DNA from: Thalassospira lucentensis
Lineage (GTDB): Bacteria; Pseudomonadota; Alphaproteobacteria; Rhodospirillales; Thalassospiraceae
DNA length: 64,000 nt
NCBI RefSeq assembly: GCF_011806425.1
Contig: NZ_JAATOV010000003.1
Span: 682,001-746,000, forward strand
Reading direction: 5' to 3'
The position numbers were made by a program, and so were the translations under genes. This document shows, piece by piece, positions 34,827 to 44,019 of the stretch; position 1 is the first letter of the stretch; every line of letters begins with the position of its first letter. Below the pieces are notes generated by a model, which saw nothing but the letters and a program-made list of their open reading frames with translations, did not search any database and was not told the origin of the DNA.

Positions 34827-35786
34827 TTACTTGTACCAGATTTTCCGGCTAAAATCGTGGACCGCGCGAACATAGCGCACAGTACCCGACTGGCTGCGCA
34901 TCACGATGCTTTCGGTTTCAGCACCATTGGCAAAACGGCGCACACCGCGCAACATCGCACCATCGGTAACGCCGGTGGCCGCAAACATCACGTTGCCTTT
35001 GGCCAGCTCGCCCAGTTTGTATTTGCGATTAAGGTCTTCGATACCCCATTTTTTCGCGCGCGCAATTTCATCATCATTGCGGAAAACAAGACGGCCCTGG
35101 AACTGACCACCGATGCAACGAAGGGCAGCAGCCGCAAGAACACCTTCTGGTGCGCCGCCAGTGCCCATGTAAAGATCAATACCCGATGTTTTTTGCGACG
35201 TCGCAATAACACCAGCCACATCACCATCACCGATTAGCATGATGCGTGCACCAGCTTCGCGGGTTTTGGCAATGATTTCATGGTGGCGCGGACGATCAAG
35301 GATACAAACAACAAGATCAGCAACCGCACAGCCCTTGGCCGCCGCAAGGTTTTTAAGGTTTTCATGCGGGGTGGCATCAAGATCAACCACATCTTCGGGC
35401 AGACCACCGCCAACAGCGATTTTTTCCATATAGGTATCAGGCGCGTTCAAAAAGCCGCCTTTTTCCGCCATGGCCACAACCGCAAGCGAGTTCGGCCCAC
35501 CGGTCGCACAAATCGTCGTACCTTCAAGCGGATCAAGCGCGATATCGATTTCCGGGCCTTGGCCAGAACCGACTTCTTCGCCAATGAAAAGCATCGGGGC
35601 TTCGTCACGTTCGCCTTCGCCGATGACGACCGTGCCTTTGATATCCATGCTGTTAAGTGCATTGCGCATCGCATCGACTGCCGCCTGATCAGCAGCCTTT
35701 TCGTCGCCACGTCCCATCAAGCCAGAGCACGCAAGCGCTGCGGCCTCGGTCACGCGAACGGTTTCAAGCGCAAGATTTCGATCCAT
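34827..35786 (-). CDS. glpX: class II fructose-1,6-bisphosphatase
   Basis: Gluconeogenic phosphatase of 319 residues that converts fructose 1,6-bisphosphate to fructose 6-phosphate. The characteristic GlpX motifs are present: GEGERDEAPMLFIGE, the metal-binding IALDPLEGTT, and LYMGTGGAPEGVLAAAALRC. Length is normal. It lies downstream of hom in the same direction with a 135-base gap. A terminator follows directly. Confidence 0.95.
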   Translation of the reverse strand: MDRNLALETVRVTEAAALACSGLMGRGDEKAADQAAVDAMRNALNSMDIKGTVVIGEGERDEAPMLFIGEEVGSGQGPEIDIALDPLEGTTICATGGPNSLAVVAMAEKGGFLNAPDTYMEKIAVGGGLPEDVVDLDATPHENLKNLAAAKGCAVADLVVCILDRPRHHEIIAKTREAGARIMLIGDGDVAGVIATSQKTSGIDLYMGTGGAPEGVLAAAALRCIGGQFQGRLVFRNDDEIARAKKWGIEDLNRKYKLGELAKGNVMFAATGVTDGAMLRGVRRFANGAETESIVMRSQSGTVRYVRAVHDFSRKIWYK

Positions 35787-35869
35787 TTTGTCTTCCTCGT
35801 TTCGTGATGCAGGGTCTGGGGGCCCTATTCTTTTATCGGCAAAAAGCTGTAAGTAGTGCCCGACGCATT

Positions 35870-35900
35870 TGCGCCTCGCTACGATAAGTGTTGCGAGGCG
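35870..35900. terminator. inverted repeat between hom and glpX
   Basis: GCGCCTCGC/GCGAGGCGC with a 13-base loop. The T-run (T8) is on the plus strand, where no gene is transcribed toward it. On the minus strand it would be an attenuator or weak terminator between hom and glpX. Confidence 0.4.
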
Positions 35901-35921
35901 CTTGTGTCTTTTTTTTGTTTG

Positions 35922-37226
35922 TTACGACGCGAAACTTTCGATCCGCATCAACACTGGCGGCTGCGAATTGCTTTCGAACGCAGCGATATCTTCGACCGCA
36001 CCGGCCATGGCCGCTTCGGTCGTTTCATGGGCGACAATCACCACCGGCACAACACCGCCTTCGGTCTCGGCCCGGCCATGCTGGATCATCGACGCCATGG
36101 AAACGCCGTGTTGGGCAAGGGTCGCGGTGACTTTTGCCATCACGCCCGGACGATCCCAAACCATCAGGCGCAAGTAATAGGCGCCGACATGCTTCTCAAG
36201 CGACGCACGCACGTTCTTGCGCAGACGCTCGGCTGGGACACCAAATACCGGTGCGGTGCGTCCTGCGGCGATATCAACAATATCGGCAACCACCGCCGAT
36301 GCGGTTGGTCGTTCACCAGCACCGCGTCCTTGCAAAACAACAGGACCGACATAATCGCCTTCAAGGGCAACGGCGTTAAACACGCCCTCAACCTTTGAAA
36401 TCTGGGTCGCACGATCCACCATTACCGGGGACACACGCTGTTCAATGCCTTCGGCGGTTTGCTTGGCAATCCCCAAAAGCTTAATGCGATAGCCAAGTTC
36501 TTCTGCAAGCTGAATATCAAGCGCCGATACGCTGCGAATGCCATCCACGGCCACGGCATCAAAGTCAACCTCAACGCCAAAGGCAAGGCTGGCCAGAATG
36601 GCAAGCTTGTGCGCCGCATCAATGCCATCAACATCAAATGTCGGATCAGACTCGGCATATCCCAACTGCTGGGCTTCGGCCAAGACATCGGCAAAATCAC
36701 GACCCTGCTCCCGCATGGTGGTCAGGATGAAGTTACAGGTGCCATTCAAAATACCGGTCACGCGCGAAATGGCATTGCCCGCCAAACCTTCGCGCAGGGC
36801 CTTAACCACCGGGATACCACCGGCAACCGCGGCTTCGTAGGCGATGGTGACATTGTTGTTATCGGCAATCTGCGCCAATTCAGCCCCCTTAAGGGCAATC
36901 AGCGCCTTATTGGCGGTGACAACATGCTTGCCATTTTCAAGCGCGGTTTTGCAGACATCATAGGCAATGCCGTCTGATCCGCCGATCAGCTCGACCAGAA
37001 TGTCGATTTCTTTGTCCGCTGCCAAATCACGCGCATCATCGTACCAAGTCAGACCTTCGGTCGAAAAACCACGATCACGAGTTCGATCACGCGCCGATAC
37101 CGCTGTTACAACAATCTGGCTGCCCGAACGGTCGGTCAGAATGTCGCGATGTTCACTCAGCAGTTTAACGGTTCCTGCACCGACCGTACCGAGGCCAGCC
37201 ACACCGATTTTTACGACGTCTTTCAC
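35922..37226 (-). CDS. hom: homoserine dehydrogenase
   Basis: Enzyme of 434 residues reducing aspartate semialdehyde to homoserine in the threonine/methionine branch. The N-terminal NAD(P) motif is VGVAGLGTVGAGTV, followed by the catalytic-domain signature GGIPVVKALREGLAGN and GILNGTCNFILTTM, and the C-terminal ACT domain (YYLRLMVWDRPGVMAKV), through which threonine usually inhibits. The stand-alone form lacks an aspartokinase domain. alaC lies upstream with a 123-base gap and glpX downstream. Confidence 0.95.
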   Translation of the reverse strand: MKDVVKIGVAGLGTVGAGTVKLLSEHRDILTDRSGSQIVVTAVSARDRTRDRGFSTEGLTWYDDARDLAADKEIDILVELIGGSDGIAYDVCKTALENGKHVVTANKALIALKGAELAQIADNNNVTIAYEAAVAGGIPVVKALREGLAGNAISRVTGILNGTCNFILTTMREQGRDFADVLAEAQQLGYAESDPTFDVDGIDAAHKLAILASLAFGVEVDFDAVAVDGIRSVSALDIQLAEELGYRIKLLGIAKQTAEGIEQRVSPVMVDRATQISKVEGVFNAVALEGDYVGPVVLQGRGAGERPTASAVVADIVDIAAGRTAPVFGVPAERLRKNVRASLEKHVGAYYLRLMVWDRPGVMAKVTATLAQHGVSMASMIQHGRAETEGGVVPVVIVAHETTEAAMAGAVEDIAAFESNSQPPVLMRIESFAS

Positions 37227-37303
37227 GATAACTCCTTAGCACGTGGGTTCATCCGCAGGCGCGAAACGCACGGTTTTATGCGCATCCCATCCTGACAAAG
37301 TAA

Positions 37304-37325
37304 CGCCCGGAACATGTCCCGGGCG
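37304..37325 (-). terminator. hairpin between alaC and hom
   Basis: CGCCCGG/CCGGGCG stem, 8-base loop, followed on the minus strand by TTACTTTG. A weak terminator or processing signal between alaC and hom. Confidence 0.5.
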
Positions 37326-37349
37326 AAACACAGAATGCTTTATCGGTTA

Positions 37350-38591
37350 TCAGACGGATTTCTTCAACAGTTCACGTGCAGAATTTGCATCCGGGCATTT
37401 GGCAAAGAACTGTTTGATGTTCCGATTGGCCTGTCGAATGCGGTGTTTATTTTCCACCAAGGCAATGCGCACATGCCCATCGCCATACTCGCCAAAGCCA
37501 AGCCCCGGCGCGACCGCAACGCCCGCTTCCTGCAAAAGAAGCTTGGAAAAATCAAGCGATCCCAACTCGGCAAATGCTTCGGGGATTGGGGCCCAGGCAA
37601 ACATGGTGGCCGCCGGGCTTGGAATTTCCCAACCAGCACTTTGCGCGCCTTCGATAAAGATATCGCGCCGTTCACGGTACAAGTTGCGGAATTCTTCAAC
37701 GCAATCTTGCGGGCCGTTCAACGCGGCGGTCGCTGCAACCTGAACCGGGGTAAAGGCACCGTAATCAAGATATGATTTAATCCGCGTCAGTGCATTGATC
37801 AGCTTTTTATTGCCGGTGGCAAAGCCAATGCGCCAGCCCGCCATCGAATAGGTTTTCGACAGGGAATAAAATTCAACGGCAATGTCCTTGGCCCCCTTGC
37901 ACTGCAAGATAGACGGCGGCGGATTGCCATCAAAATAAATCTCGGAATAGGCAATATCAGACAGCACATAGATTTCATGCTTTCGGCAGAAATCGACGAC
38001 TTCCTGATAAAACGCCAGATCCACCACAAGCGATGTCGGGTTGGCCGGGAAATTCAACACCACCGCACTTGGTTTTGGCACGGAATGCTTCACCGCCCGG
38101 TGCAGCTGCTCCATAAAGCTTTCTGCATTGAACGTGCCCTGTTCATCATGCCCAATCGGGATATGGCGCAAGGCCGCACCGGCAATGATGAAACCAAACG
38201 CATGGATCGGATAGGACGGGTTGGGCACAAGGAAAATATCCCCCGGGCTGGTAATCGCAGCCGCCAGGTTCGCCAAACCTTCCTTGGAGCCCAATGTAAC
38301 AACCGTTTCGGTTTCCGGATCGATATCGACCCCGAACCGACGACCGTAATAGGCCGACAATGCTTTGCGCAGGCCCGGAATACCGCGTGACATGGAATAC
38401 CCATGGGTGCGCGGGTTCTGAACCGTTTCGACCAGTTTATCGACAATATGCTGCGGCGTGGCCGGGTCCGGATTGCCCATGCCAAAATCGATAATGTCCT
38501 CTCCCGCGCGCCGTGCCGCCGCCTTCATCGCATTTACTTCTGCAAATACATAGGGCGGGAGACGTTTTATGCGGTGGAAGTCTTGGGACAT
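37350..38591 (-). CDS. alaC: AlaC-type class I/II aminotransferase
   Basis: PLP aminotransferase of 413 residues of the AlaC/LL-diaminopimelate aminotransferase-like group. The PLP lysine lies in YSLSKTYSMAGWRIGF, the cofactor aspartate in LSDIAYSE, and NFPANPTS and YSMSRGIPGLRKA are conserved. It transfers amino groups between pyruvate/alanine and glutamate in the best-studied homologue; a diaminopimelate role is an alternative. It precedes hom, the usual order in this clade, which hints at a role in amino-acid metabolism connected to the aspartate family. Confidence 0.85.
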   Translation of the reverse strand: MSQDFHRIKRLPPYVFAEVNAMKAAARRAGEDIIDFGMGNPDPATPQHIVDKLVETVQNPRTHGYSMSRGIPGLRKALSAYYGRRFGVDIDPETETVVTLGSKEGLANLAAAITSPGDIFLVPNPSYPIHAFGFIIAGAALRHIPIGHDEQGTFNAESFMEQLHRAVKHSVPKPSAVVLNFPANPTSLVVDLAFYQEVVDFCRKHEIYVLSDIAYSEIYFDGNPPPSILQCKGAKDIAVEFYSLSKTYSMAGWRIGFATGNKKLINALTRIKSYLDYGAFTPVQVAATAALNGPQDCVEEFRNLYRERRDIFIEGAQSAGWEIPSPAATMFAWAPIPEAFAELGSLDFSKLLLQEAGVAVAPGLGFGEYGDGHVRIALVENKHRIRQANRNIKQFFAKCPDANSARELLKKSV

Positions 38592-38847
38592 TATCCTACA
38601 TCCTCATGAAATTGGCGATTTTCGAATTTTATGCGAAAAGCACAGCCTCGAATTTACGAATATTGCATTTAGCACCGAAAAAGCAGTGCTTTACGACGTA
38701 CAATTCGAAGGATTTACCTTTTCTGGGATAATGACTCAACGAATTAATGCATTTGGCACCGTGCTTTATTCAAAATGCCCCAACGAACCAAGCCTTAAGC
38801 TGGGCGTAAGGTGTTCCATTTTCCGTCCTGATCGGTCCTGAAACGAC
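38592..38847. other. AT-rich upstream region of alaC
   Basis: About 250 AT-rich bases before the alaC start. A 90-codon plus-strand frame crosses it but overlaps alaC and has no binding site. Two imperfect repeats of GCATTTRGCACCG are visible near 38668 and 38749. The region probably contains the alaC promoter. Confidence 0.4.
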
Positions 38848-38881
38848 AACAGCGCGAAGGGGCATGCCCCTTCGCGCTGTT
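38848..38881 (-). terminator. terminator after the OmpA-family lipoprotein
   Basis: A 15-bp perfect stem (AACAGCGCGAAGGGG and its complement) with CATG at the centre, about 80 bases past the stop of the OmpA-family gene. Confidence 0.7.
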
Positions 38882-38961
38882 AATCTTCGTTCGATTCAGT
38901 AAACCTTGTCAGTCCAACGTGCGCCCCCGTGTTCGCACCAAGTTGAACTTAAAAGTCCCGA

Positions 38962-40323
38962 TTAGTAATCCAAAAAGATCTCGACACGGCGGTTACCCGC
39001 CTCGCCGGCTGGAACACCTTCGTAGTAGCGCGGATCGGCTGATCCGTCGGCCCCGACAAAGATCGCCCCCGGATTAACACCCAGCGACAACAGACGTGAC
39101 ACAACCGCGGCGGCACGTTTTTCAGAAACGCGGCGGTTGGCTTCCATATGCTGTTCAAGGCTCATATTCGCGGTGCGCATTGATGCATGACCAATAATGC
39201 GAAGCGCACCACCGGTTTGCTGCCACGTGCGGGCAACTTGCTGCAGGACGCGGTCATCCGTGCTGCCAAGGTTCGATGAACCATAGCCGAACTGGATTTG
39301 CGCGATCTGCATATCGCTTACCGCAGGGCCGCTTTGATTGATCGAACGGACACCAAGGCGTGATGCCAGAATGTCGTTGGTTTCGGTCATATCCATGGTC
39401 ATCGGATCGTTCCGATAAGACGACGAAGAACCGCCCAACTGACTTTCGTCAACAACGACCGACCCGTTGTCTGAATACATCGAATAATCGAAATCTTCAC
39501 CACGTGATGTCGGGGCAAGCGATGCAGACGGATCGTTTGCAAACGCGCCCTGCCCTTCAGCCAGACGACGCTGATATTGATCCATCAAAGGATCACCGGT
39601 CGACCGCAACTCAGGGCGTACATTGCCAGACTGCGCGGCTTCATATGCCGCCAACTGCTGTGCTTCGCGCGATTTTGCATCGTCAACTGCCGGGCGCTCT
39701 GGCGCTGCTTCAGGAGTCGGAACTGGGCCCGACGCAGAAGATTTTGCTGACCATTCATCCGCAATTTTCGAGCCGGACTTTGCCGACGTCACACGGTTGC
39801 TGCTGGTCGTGGTGGTTTGTGTTTGGCTCGGTGCGGCCATTTCGCTGCTGCTCACCGGTGTGGTCGGTGCTGGCTGAATGACCGGATCGTCATTCGAAAC
39901 TCTCGGCTCAGGCTCAAGCGCGTTGACCGGCGGCGTGCTGCGACGGCCAGTGCCTTCGCTATATTGTGCATTGCTGCGATCGGCTGCCAATCCCGCGATC
40001 AGCGCATCGCGTTCTTTGTCACCGGTTACAATCGGCTTAGAGGGTGTATTGGAAAGACTCGGATATTCGCCGTCCTCACCCGGAATGGCTTCCTCGGACT
40101 TGGCGGTATCGTCACCTTCGCCGTCAAACATATCGCCGACGGACTTGCCCCATTCAACCGGATTGATTGCATCAGGAACCGAAGAACAAGCGCCCAGTGT
40201 CATGACCACCGCCAGTGCAGAACCGGTCTGCAGCAATATGCGCAGCTTCCCCTTTGCAGTCTCCTGCCACGACCACTGCCCTGTCGTCGATTTCAGAACG
40301 CCCATTTGTTTTCGCTGCTCCAA
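38962..40323 (-). CDS. OmpA-family lipoprotein
   Basis: Outer-membrane-type lipoprotein of 453 residues. The signal peptide ends with a lipobox LGACSS (C at about residue 46). Residues 50-330 are low-complexity and rich in Ser, Thr, Pro, Asp and Ala, probably a long spacer across the periplasm. The C-terminal OmpA-like peptidoglycan-binding domain has IQFGYGSSNL, LRIIGHAS, the segment ANRRVSEKRAAAVVSRLLSL and a final NRRVEIFLDY. It would anchor the outer membrane to the wall, like Pal. It is divergent from phaC with a 243-base gap. Confidence 0.85.
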   Translation of the reverse strand: MEQRKQMGVLKSTTGQWSWQETAKGKLRILLQTGSALAVVMTLGACSSVPDAINPVEWGKSVGDMFDGEGDDTAKSEEAIPGEDGEYPSLSNTPSKPIVTGDKERDALIAGLAADRSNAQYSEGTGRRSTPPVNALEPEPRVSNDDPVIQPAPTTPVSSSEMAAPSQTQTTTTSSNRVTSAKSGSKIADEWSAKSSASGPVPTPEAAPERPAVDDAKSREAQQLAAYEAAQSGNVRPELRSTGDPLMDQYQRRLAEGQGAFANDPSASLAPTSRGEDFDYSMYSDNGSVVVDESQLGGSSSSYRNDPMTMDMTETNDILASRLGVRSINQSGPAVSDMQIAQIQFGYGSSNLGSTDDRVLQQVARTWQQTGGALRIIGHASMRTANMSLEQHMEANRRVSEKRAAAVVSRLLSLGVNPGAIFVGADGSADPRYYEGVPAGEAGNRRVEIFLDY

Positions 40324-40566
40324 ACTTGGTTTAATGACGCTTGCGTTGAAAAAGTCTGCAAAACGTCACCTTATAATTCTTGTACTACCCCGTCGCGACA
40401 AGCTAGGCTAAGGCTATGATTAACTTAGGATCAAGCAAAGTTTCAACCCAGCGCGCCATTTGGATAGACGAAACATAAAACGTACAAAGTCTTGCGATTT
40501 TGCAAAGATGCATACCACGTTTTTTTATCACGACCTATCCGTCGAGATATCATAAGGGAATGCCCC

Positions 40567-42369
40567 ATGAGCGATCAACAGGCCAAAGAAACTGAAATCA
40601 ATCACCCGGACCCCGAAAAACTTTCAGAAGCAATGGCAGAAATTGCCGAAAGAAGTCAACGACTTGTCGCAGATTTCCTGACGAAACAGGCCGAAGACCC
40701 TGAAATTTCTGATCCTGATCCGCTCAATATTGGCTCGGCCTTTGTCGAATTAACCAGCCAGATCATGCAAAATCCGACCAAATTGGTCGAAGCACAAATG
40801 GATTTGTGGCAGCAATATTATATGCTTTGGCACAACACCACGCTGCGCATGATGGGCGAGGATTCGGAAGCCGTGGCCGAACCAAAGCGTGGGGATCGTC
40901 GATTCCGTGACGAAGCATGGGAAAACAATGAACTGTTTGATTTCATCAAGCAGTCCTATCTTCTATCGTCGCAATGGATGCAGAACCTTGTCCATGATGT
41001 CGATGGGCTTGATGAAAAAACAGCCCAAAAGGTCGAATTTTATACCCGGCAGTTTGCCGATGCGATTTCGCCAACAAACTTTCTGATGACCAACCCCGAA
41101 GTTCTGCGTGCCACCATCGAAAGTGGCGGCGAGAACCTTCTTAAGGGATTGCAGAACCTTCTTGATGATCTCGAACGCGGCAAGGGCAAACTGCAAATCC
41201 GCATGACGGACCTTGATGCCTTTAAGATTGGCGAAAATGTCGCCACCACCAAGGGATCGGTCGTCGGCAAAACCCCACTTATGGAACTGCAACAATACGC
41301 ACCCAGCACCGATAAGGTCGCGAAACGTCCATTGATGATCGTCCCGCCATGGATCAATAAATATTACATTCTTGATCTGCGCCCGGAAAATTCTTTTATC
41401 AAATGGGCTGTTGAGCAGGGTCACACTGTTTTTGTTCTGTCATGGGTGAACCCCGACAGCGAACTGGCGGAAAAAAGCTTCGAAGATTACGCCAAGGACG
41501 GCATTTTGGCCGCCCTTGATATGATCGAAAAGGCCACTGGCGAAACCGATGTCAACGCGATTGGCTATTGCCTTGGCGGAACATTGCTCAGCTCCACCTT
41601 GGCCTATATGGCCAAAACCGGCGATGAACGCATTAAATCCGCGACGTTTTTCACAACCCTGATGGATTTTGAAAAATCCGGTGAACTGTCGGTCTTTGTT
41701 GATGATGAACAGATCAAAAGCCTTGAACATAAGATGGCCAAAGAGGGCTATCTTGATGGGCGCGATATGTCGACCTCGTTCAACATGCTGCGTGCCAACG
41801 ACCTGATCTGGTCGTTTGTCGTCAATAATTACATGTTGGGTAAAGACCCCTTCCCGTTCGATCTGCTGTATTGGAACTCCGATTCCACCCGCATGCCCAA
41901 AGCCATGCACAGCTATTATCTGCGCAACATGTACAACAAGAACCTGCTGCGTGAACCGGGCGGGATTTCCATCCTTGGCGAAAAAATTGACCTGCGCGAC
42001 ATCAAAATCCCCGCCTATTTCCTGTCCACCCGCGAAGACCACATTGCCCCGTGGCAGGCAACCTATGCCGGAACGCAGCTTCTGTCTGGTCAGGTGAAAT
42101 TCGTGCTGTCGGCATCGGGTCATATCGCCGGTGTGGTCAATCCACCCGCGGCCAAGAAATATTGCTACTGGACCTATAACCGCAATCCAAAGGACCCAGA
42201 CGATTGGATTTCAAAGGCCACTCAGCATGATGGATCATGGTGGACCGACTGGCAAAACTGGATCAGCCGCCGTTCGGGGGGCAAGGTTGACGCCCGCAAA
42301 CCCGGCGACAGCAAGCTTAAGGTGCTTGGCCCGGCACCTGGGGATTACGTCAAAGTCAGGTTATCTTGA
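40567..42369 (+). CDS. phaC: class I poly(3-hydroxyalkanoate) synthase
   Basis: Polyester synthase of 600 residues that polymerises hydroxyacyl-CoA into storage granules. The lipase-like box is GYCLGGT with the catalytic cysteine C335; the catalytic aspartate lies in STREDHIAPW and the histidine in SASGHIAGVVNP. VPPWINKYYILDLRPENS is typical of PhaC. Length fits class I enzymes, which work without PhaE or PhaR. The ATG at 40567 has AAGGGA upstream; the longer frame from 40492 is unlikely. It is monocistronic, with no phaA/phaB beside it, and ends in a good terminator. Confidence 0.95.
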   Translation: MSDQQAKETEINHPDPEKLSEAMAEIAERSQRLVADFLTKQAEDPEISDPDPLNIGSAFVELTSQIMQNPTKLVEAQMDLWQQYYMLWHNTTLRMMGEDSEAVAEPKRGDRRFRDEAWENNELFDFIKQSYLLSSQWMQNLVHDVDGLDEKTAQKVEFYTRQFADAISPTNFLMTNPEVLRATIESGGENLLKGLQNLLDDLERGKGKLQIRMTDLDAFKIGENVATTKGSVVGKTPLMELQQYAPSTDKVAKRPLMIVPPWINKYYILDLRPENSFIKWAVEQGHTVFVLSWVNPDSELAEKSFEDYAKDGILAALDMIEKATGETDVNAIGYCLGGTLLSSTLAYMAKTGDERIKSATFFTTLMDFEKSGELSVFVDDEQIKSLEHKMAKEGYLDGRDMSTSFNMLRANDLIWSFVVNNYMLGKDPFPFDLLYWNSDSTRMPKAMHSYYLRNMYNKNLLREPGGISILGEKIDLRDIKIPAYFLSTREDHIAPWQATYAGTQLLSGQVKFVLSASGHIAGVVNPPAAKKYCYWTYNRNPKDPDDWISKATQHDGSWWTDWQNWISRRSGGKVDARKPGDSKLKVLGPAPGDYVKVRLS

Positions 42370-42404
42370 ACGCAACATAGCCTAATGTCGCTATAGACCA
42401 CTTT

Positions 42405-42435
42405 AACGGCCTGCGATATTTGCAGGCCGTTTCTT
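42405..42435 (+). terminator. terminator after phaC
   Basis: AACGGCCTGC/GCAGGCCGTT stem with a 7-base loop, followed by TCTTA. It lies about 35 bases past the phaC stop. Confidence 0.8.
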
Positions 42436-42466
42436 ATGAAATACCACCTAGGACAAAGGACACACT

Positions 42467-43345
42467 ATGTCGCAGACAATCGGTTTTCTCGGTGCGGGCC
42501 GCATGGCGTCCGCAATGATCGCCCGGTCCCTTGAACAGGGTTACCGCGTTCAGGTCTGGAACAGAAGCCCGGGCAAAACCGAACCGCTTGTTGCCTTGGG
42601 CGCCACGGCCTGCTCAACGCCGGCCGATGCCGTGTCCAATGTTGATATCGTCATATCCTTTATGGCCGATGACACCGGCTCCGAAGCGGTATGGCTGGGT
42701 GATAACGGCGCGCTGGCGGCGATGAAACCAGGGACACTTGCGGTGGAATGTTCAACCCTATCGCATGGGTTTGTTTTGGACCTTGCGGCCAAAATCACCG
42801 CCGCTGGGTATGATTATATCGACGCACCGGTCACGGGCGTTCCCGCCGATATTCAGGCCGGAAACACCGTCTTTTTGATTGGGGCGGATGAAACGGTTCT
42901 TGATCGCGCCTGGCCGTTTATGAACGCCGTTGGCAAACGCATTGTGCATTTTGGCCCGATTGGTTCGGGCACGGTTTACAAACTGATGCACAACCTTCTG
43001 GGGGCCGTTCATATTGCCGCCGCCGCCGAACTGGTCGCCGTTGCTCAAAAAGCCGGGCTTGATGGCGATGTGGTCGCCGAAACATTTGCCACTGGTGCGA
43101 ATGCCAGCATGTCTGGAAAAATGACCTTGCCCGGCATGATCAGCGGCAACCACCACGAAGGCATCCACTTTACCACCGGCTTGCGCGCCAAGGACGCGGC
43201 CTATGCCATGCAACTGGCCACCGATATGAACATGTCCCTACCCGTTGGTCAGGCTGCGTCAGATGCCTTTAAAAAGGCCACCGCAGACGGGCTCGGTGAC
43301 TTGGCACAAAGTGCGGTAATCGAGACCGTTAAAAATAATAAATAA
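42467..43345 (+). CDS. beta-hydroxyacid dehydrogenase (3-hydroxyisobutyrate dehydrogenase family)
   Basis: NAD(P)-dependent dehydrogenase of 292 residues. The N-terminal Rossmann motif is IGFLGAGRMASAM. The family substrate motif appears as DYIDAPVTGVPADIQAGN, and the catalytic-lysine segment as GSGTVYKLMHNLL (family consensus GxGxxxKxxxN). Related enzymes oxidise 3-hydroxyisobutyrate, tartronate semialdehyde or similar hydroxyacids. The exact substrate is not readable. It follows phaC after a terminator, so co-regulation is not implied. Confidence 0.88.
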   Translation: MSQTIGFLGAGRMASAMIARSLEQGYRVQVWNRSPGKTEPLVALGATACSTPADAVSNVDIVISFMADDTGSEAVWLGDNGALAAMKPGTLAVECSTLSHGFVLDLAAKITAAGYDYIDAPVTGVPADIQAGNTVFLIGADETVLDRAWPFMNAVGKRIVHFGPIGSGTVYKLMHNLLGAVHIAAAAELVAVAQKAGLDGDVVAETFATGANASMSGKMTLPGMISGNHHEGIHFTTGLRAKDAAYAMQLATDMNMSLPVGQAASDAFKKATADGLGDLAQSAVIETVKNNK

Positions 43346-43437
43346 GAACGTTAAATTTCGATTTTGAAGAAACACGAACTTCGCCTTTTTGCGCGTACCT
43401 AGCTCAAAGGTTTCACGCGCACCGGGCTGTTGCAGCA

Positions 43438-43917
43438 TCAAAGCAACGGCAAGGCGTTTTTTTCGCGCAAGGTACGCACGACCAGATGCGATGAATAATT
43501 CTTGATTGCAAGATCGTCGTAGGTCTCTAGGAAATGATAGATATAGTCGGTGTAATCTGATGCATCGCGAAATTTTGCGACCATTGCAAAATCATACGCG
43601 CCCGTAATCAAATAGCACTGCATGACTTCCGGACGTGTCGCCAGAATCCGCTGCATCTTGTGGTCAACGTCACTTGTGTCCTTATCTAGCGCGACCAGAA
43701 AGACGGCAGTGACCTGAAAGCCGAGCTTTTTTTCATCAAGCTGTGCCTTCTTTGCTCTGATGAACCCTTCACTTTCCAGCTTCTTGATCCGGCGATGGCA
43801 ACTGGCCGATGACAAACCAGCGTGCTCACTGATCACATCCAGATTGGCTGTGCAGTCCTCCTGGAGTTTATCCAGAATCTTGAGATCAATCTTATCTGCT
43901 TTCAATTTTTCACCCAC
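43438..43917 (-). CDS. Lrp/AsnC family transcriptional regulator
   Basis: Regulator of 159 residues: an N-terminal winged-helix domain (KIDLKILDKLQEDCTANL, then SSASCHRRIKKLESEGFI) and a C-terminal RAM/AsnC ligand domain (PEVMQCYLITGAYDFAMV). Members respond to amino acids or their metabolites and often control a divergent neighbour. The gene is divergent from the tyrosinase-like gene at 44020 with a 102-base AT-rich gap, so that gene is the natural candidate target; this is inference. Confidence 0.9.
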   Translation of the reverse strand: MGEKLKADKIDLKILDKLQEDCTANLDVISEHAGLSSASCHRRIKKLESEGFIRAKKAQLDEKKLGFQVTAVFLVALDKDTSDVDHKMQRILATRPEVMQCYLITGAYDFAMVAKFRDASDYTDYIYHFLETYDDLAIKNYSSHLVVRTLREKNALPLL

Positions 43918-44019
43918 AACTTGAATTTGAAAAATCTACATCACTTATCGCTTAACTTTGCAATATCCCAGCAGGAAAAAAAGGTAAATTTAATGCAAAT
44001 AACTCAATTACTTGGATAG

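Noticed and set aside
38569-38841. A 90-codon plus-strand frame before alaC
   Set aside because: It overlaps the alaC start antisense, lacks a binding site and has no recognisable features.
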